Source: Gnetum montanum
Lineage: Eukaryota > Streptophyta > Gnetopsida > Gnetales > Gnetaceae
DNA: 64,000 nucleotides
Assembly (NCBI GenBank): GCA_015680685.1
Contig: MNCI01014982.1
Span: forward strand, 284,994-348,993
Direction: 5' to 3'
The notes under the pieces are model-generated. The model saw only the letters and a list, made by a program, of their open reading frames with translations. It did no database searches and had not been told where the DNA came from. Below are positions 61,089 to 64,000 of the stretch, one piece after another. Every line of letters begins with the position of its first letter. The stretch's first letter is position 1. A program made the translations under genes and the position numbers.

Positions 61089-61735
61089 TCAGAGACGTTG
61101 GCATCGGCTTGGGCTTGGGCGTCACCCTGGGCAGTGGCATCACTAGAAAAGGCTCCAGATTCTCAAGGAATACTTCTAGAACCTGTGAGTGGAGGATAGA
61201 TGGCCAACAGCAGGAGGATGCACAGCGGCAGATGAAAGATCAATGGCAGCAGAAGAGAAGCCTCTATCACGCGCGCGGCGGCTACAACCTCGGCTTTGGC
61301 GCAGATTTGGCAGAGGGAGGCGCAGCCAGTGGGCAAAGGGGTAAGTAACATAAAGCAACTGTCAGCAAGTCTTCACCTCATCCAGGATTGATAAGGTTTC
61401 CAGGTGGGATCGAGGGTTTGGTCGATCCAGAGATGCCTCGTTTGCGTACACCGAGGACGGTGGCAGTTCCAAGTTTCACAGATCCAGCGAAAGCTTCTCC
61501 TTGAAGTGCGACAACGTTGGCTTCGACGAAGGCAACGGTGGATACGAATTTTCTCTATTCAAGAATAAAACACCTTGCAAAATTTTTGTATAAGCATCAA
61601 AATCGGAAGAGCACTTGTGAGAGGCGAAGGTTAGAATGGTTGCAGAATCTTATGGGACACAGGGCAACATTTCCTAACACAGTGGCTGAGCCTTCTCCTG
61701 TGATGGCAGTTTTTGGTAATGATTTTTAGCAGGGC
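61089..61735 (+). other. CpG-rich segment with broken coding traces, unidentified
   Basis: CpG, rare elsewhere in the window, is common here (for example GCGCGCGGCGG at 61271-61281, and GATCGAGGG and TCGACGAAGG at 61407-61531). A plus frame at 61109-61348 gives 79 codons rich in Gly, Arg and Gln. Another frame at about 61385-61590 reads RIDKVSRWDRGFGRSRDAS, SKFHRSSESFSLKCDNVGFD and EGNGGYEF, which looks like real protein. No family was recognised. It may be a captured gene fragment or the 3' end of an unmethylated element. Confidence 0.4.
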
Positions 61736-61849
61736 AAGATAATTTGAATTAGTTGCTGGTAGTTCCAGGCCTGGAGCCTTCACATTCGGGCTTGATATTT
61801 TGAATTTAAATTTTCCAGCCATTTTCATACGGGTGAAAGTGCACATGAG

Positions 61850-63380
61850 TTATTTAGGATTAAGGTACCAACAACATTTATGCCAAGGTAGATATTATGT
61901 TATCACCTTGTTTATAAAATCACTAAGAACTTCAATAAGCATTCTTCAAAATTTTAAAACAAGAAAAAAATGAAAGGCTATTAAAGTTATAATTGTAAAC
62001 AATTATATGAAATTATTGGATTTATTTTTCAAAAGCAACATTTATCTCCTAACTTCCTAACTTCCTAAGTTAATACTCCCTAACTTGTTGGGCAAGTTAC
62101 TTGGGAGAGAAGTTAGGTAAGATATTTTTGAATATGTAACTTCCCTACCTACCTTGGAACCCTATAAAAAGGCTTCAGGGGTCAAGGAGAAAAGGAGGAC
62201 TTTTTGGTGGGACGTCTCATACATCACATTTTTGGAGATCATACTTTGAAAAGCTATTAGCTAGCACTTAGGCTCTCACTTGAAGACACACTTTGGGGTC
62301 TTGAGAAGAGCATTTGAAAAGAAGATTTGTAAAGATGATTGCTTGTAAGATGGCTTGCTAAAGGAAAGATTTCAGCCTCTTTGTCATAGTCCTGTGAGTT
62401 ATGTTTTATTTTTGTTTTGTTTAAATTGTTTAGCTAGTGGTTTAGATAGTATCATCCTTGGCAAGTAATTTTGGGATTTTTAGATTGCTCTTATTGTTCT
62501 TGTTGCCCAATAGAAATTTCTATTAAAATTTTTCCATAGAAGCGCTTGTGTTTAAAAGCCTTAAGAGCATTTTAGTAGTAAATTTTGTTATTGTGTAACG
62601 TGTGGGAACTGCTGTTGGGATTGTTGTAAGAGAGCCTACGGTTGTAGTCATGCCGTTGAACAATTCAGTAGTCAAGAGGGTTCAGAAAATCTTTGGTATT
62701 TTGATGGGACCAGAATAGCTTCTTTTTATCTTTAAAGTGAATTCTCGTGGTATTTCAATCAGAAATTGTCAAGTCTTTTAAAGGTTCTGTTTGAATGCAA
62801 TCGTTGACATCTATTATCTAGTCAAAATGGAGTCTCGTACGTGGTAGTTTACGCAGCAATTTTTGGTAGCATAGTAGGATTGTCTTGAAGATATTGCTTG
62901 TTTGAGCCTTGGAAGTTTGAACAATTCGTAGATATTGAATTTGGGATAGCTTTATTGCGAAGTGTTTACTCGTGTCATTTTACCTTGTTTAAATATTTGA
63001 GGTCTACACAAATCTGCTTTCTTTTCTTTTCTGCTTATTTCCATCGAATCTTGCTCTATTTCTAGTTTTCTTGTGGAACTATCTCTTTCTCTGGGGAAAA
63101 TTAGGAGTAGATTGCGGAGTTGTGCTCAAATGTTTTTGCAAAATTTTATTTGTTACAAGTAGGTATTATAAGGACCGCGTAGACTAGGCAGTTGAACAAA
63201 ATAGGAAATTTTCAACAACTCACAGTACTTGGCAAAGTTGGCTGAATCTCTTTAAAGTAAGTCATTTGTAGTTCACACACAACGCAATTGTTACATTTTA
63301 CACAACCACATGCCGCAACAGCACACACACATACTCACATTAACTACTGAGTTTATTTGGAGGTATCTAGGCCTTGGTGT
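61850..63380 (+). repeat. Probable 5' LTR and leader of element E
   Basis: The interval has a clear LTR-type promoter (TATAAAAAGG at 62163) and no coding pattern, and is followed by a gag. TTGGTGTTGCCAAAGA at 63374-63389 may be a decayed primer-binding site. Neither LTR border was fixed. Confidence 0.45.
62163..62170 (+). promoter_or_regulatory. TATA box of the element E LTR
   Basis: CCCTATAAAAAGGCTTCAGG, followed after about 30 bp by GGTCAAGGAGAAAAGG, a plausible transcribed leader. Confidence 0.65.
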
Positions 63381-63569
63381 TGCCAAAGACCAGCAGGCAC
63401 CTAAATCCTATTCGAGGACACTCGTTGGCGATCGCGTTGCAAAAGGTCGTCAACAGTTCTTTTGGTGCTAGAAGGAGGGCTGAAAGTTGAGCCTCTAGGT
63501 TCATAAGCCTTATAATTTTAGCACATCAATAATTTTTTGTTGCTATAAAGGCTTAAGAAATTAGATACT

Positions 63570-64000
63570 ATTTTCAGTTCATGACCAAGAAGATTGATAG
63601 TTTGGAAAATTTAACAGTTTCAAAAGATATTCTAGATTATAAGACTGATTCTTCATCAGAAGAAGAAGAAAAGAAAGTTTCTGAATTGGGGACAAGTAGT
63701 GGAGTGAAAACTAGAAGATCAAGATGATCACCCATTATATCTGGTTTATCAATTTATAAGAGAAGATTTAGAAATTCTAAGAGTTTAACATTTCAAAGGA
63801 ATAGGATGGCGAATCCTTAGCAAGGATTTACACCATTAGGATTTCAAAATTACAATGATATTCCTAAGGTAGTTTACAAATATTTGCCTAAGCCTTTTAT
63901 TCCTAGAAAAGCTTATTTAGCTAAAGAATATATTCACATGTTTGAGTTAGCTTCAGCTCATGCAAATATTCAACATCAAGATCAAGCTTGTAGGTTGTTT
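63570..64000 (+). pseudogene. gag of element E, cut by window end
   Basis: One frame runs through to the window edge with only two internal stops (a TGA near 63725 and a TAG near 63819). It starts FMTKKIDSLENLTVSKDI, followed by a Ser/Glu-rich stretch (DSSSEEEEKK). MANP, a stop, and QGFTPLGFQNYNDIPKVVYK with KYLPKP come next, then EYIHMFELASAHANIQHQDQ and CRLF. This matches the N-terminal part of plant gypsy Gag proteins (a PLGF start, a YLPKF-like block and a CRLF-like motif). It is the least decayed gag in the window. Confidence 0.75.

Overview
This is plant nuclear DNA made almost entirely of decayed, nested LTR retrotransposons. No intact gene longer than about 170 codons is visible, and no tRNA, rRNA or CRISPR array was seen. 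The age and density of the Ty3/gypsy remnants suggest a seed plant with a very large genome that clears repeats slowly. A gymnosperm is plausible, but the sequence does not prove it.

Layout. Element A (1-16008, +, cut by the left edge) and element B (about 16009-41106, +) are related Tat/Ogre-like Ty3/gypsy elements. Each runs gag-PRO, a 6 kb insert, RT, two RNase H domains, INT, LTR. They lie head to tail with one LTR (14352-16008) between them. B's right LTR (40093-41106) is followed directly by a third, AT-richer Tat-like element, C (about 41107-54000), with its own 3' LTR from 53074. B is split by an Athila-like element N on the minus strand (20424-31396), with two LTRs and a perfect 5-bp target-site duplication, ATGCA. 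Right of C come a Tekay-like chromovirus D (about 54400-58330 plus 3' LTR sequence), a CpG-rich unidentified segment (61089-61735), and the start of another gypsy element E (LTR promoter near 62163, gag from 63570) that runs off the right edge.

The main discovery is what fills the PRO-RT gap in A, B and C. The gap has sense-strand splice signals like the known Ogre intron. On the opposite strand inside it lies the ruin of a multi-exon gene. In A and B I can align exons across up to seven introns with GT-AG type borders and CTAAC-like branch sites. C keeps the same domain order and a clear last intron. Sense splicing cannot remove antisense introns, so an intron-bearing gene could be carried this way. 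N landed inside one of these antisense introns.

Decay is mostly by transitions. Conserved glutamine codons are repeatedly TAG, as expected when CAG in methylated CHG context deaminates. Two single-N positions (17825, 31135) sit between 51-bp and 46-bp exact duplications and look like assembly joins.
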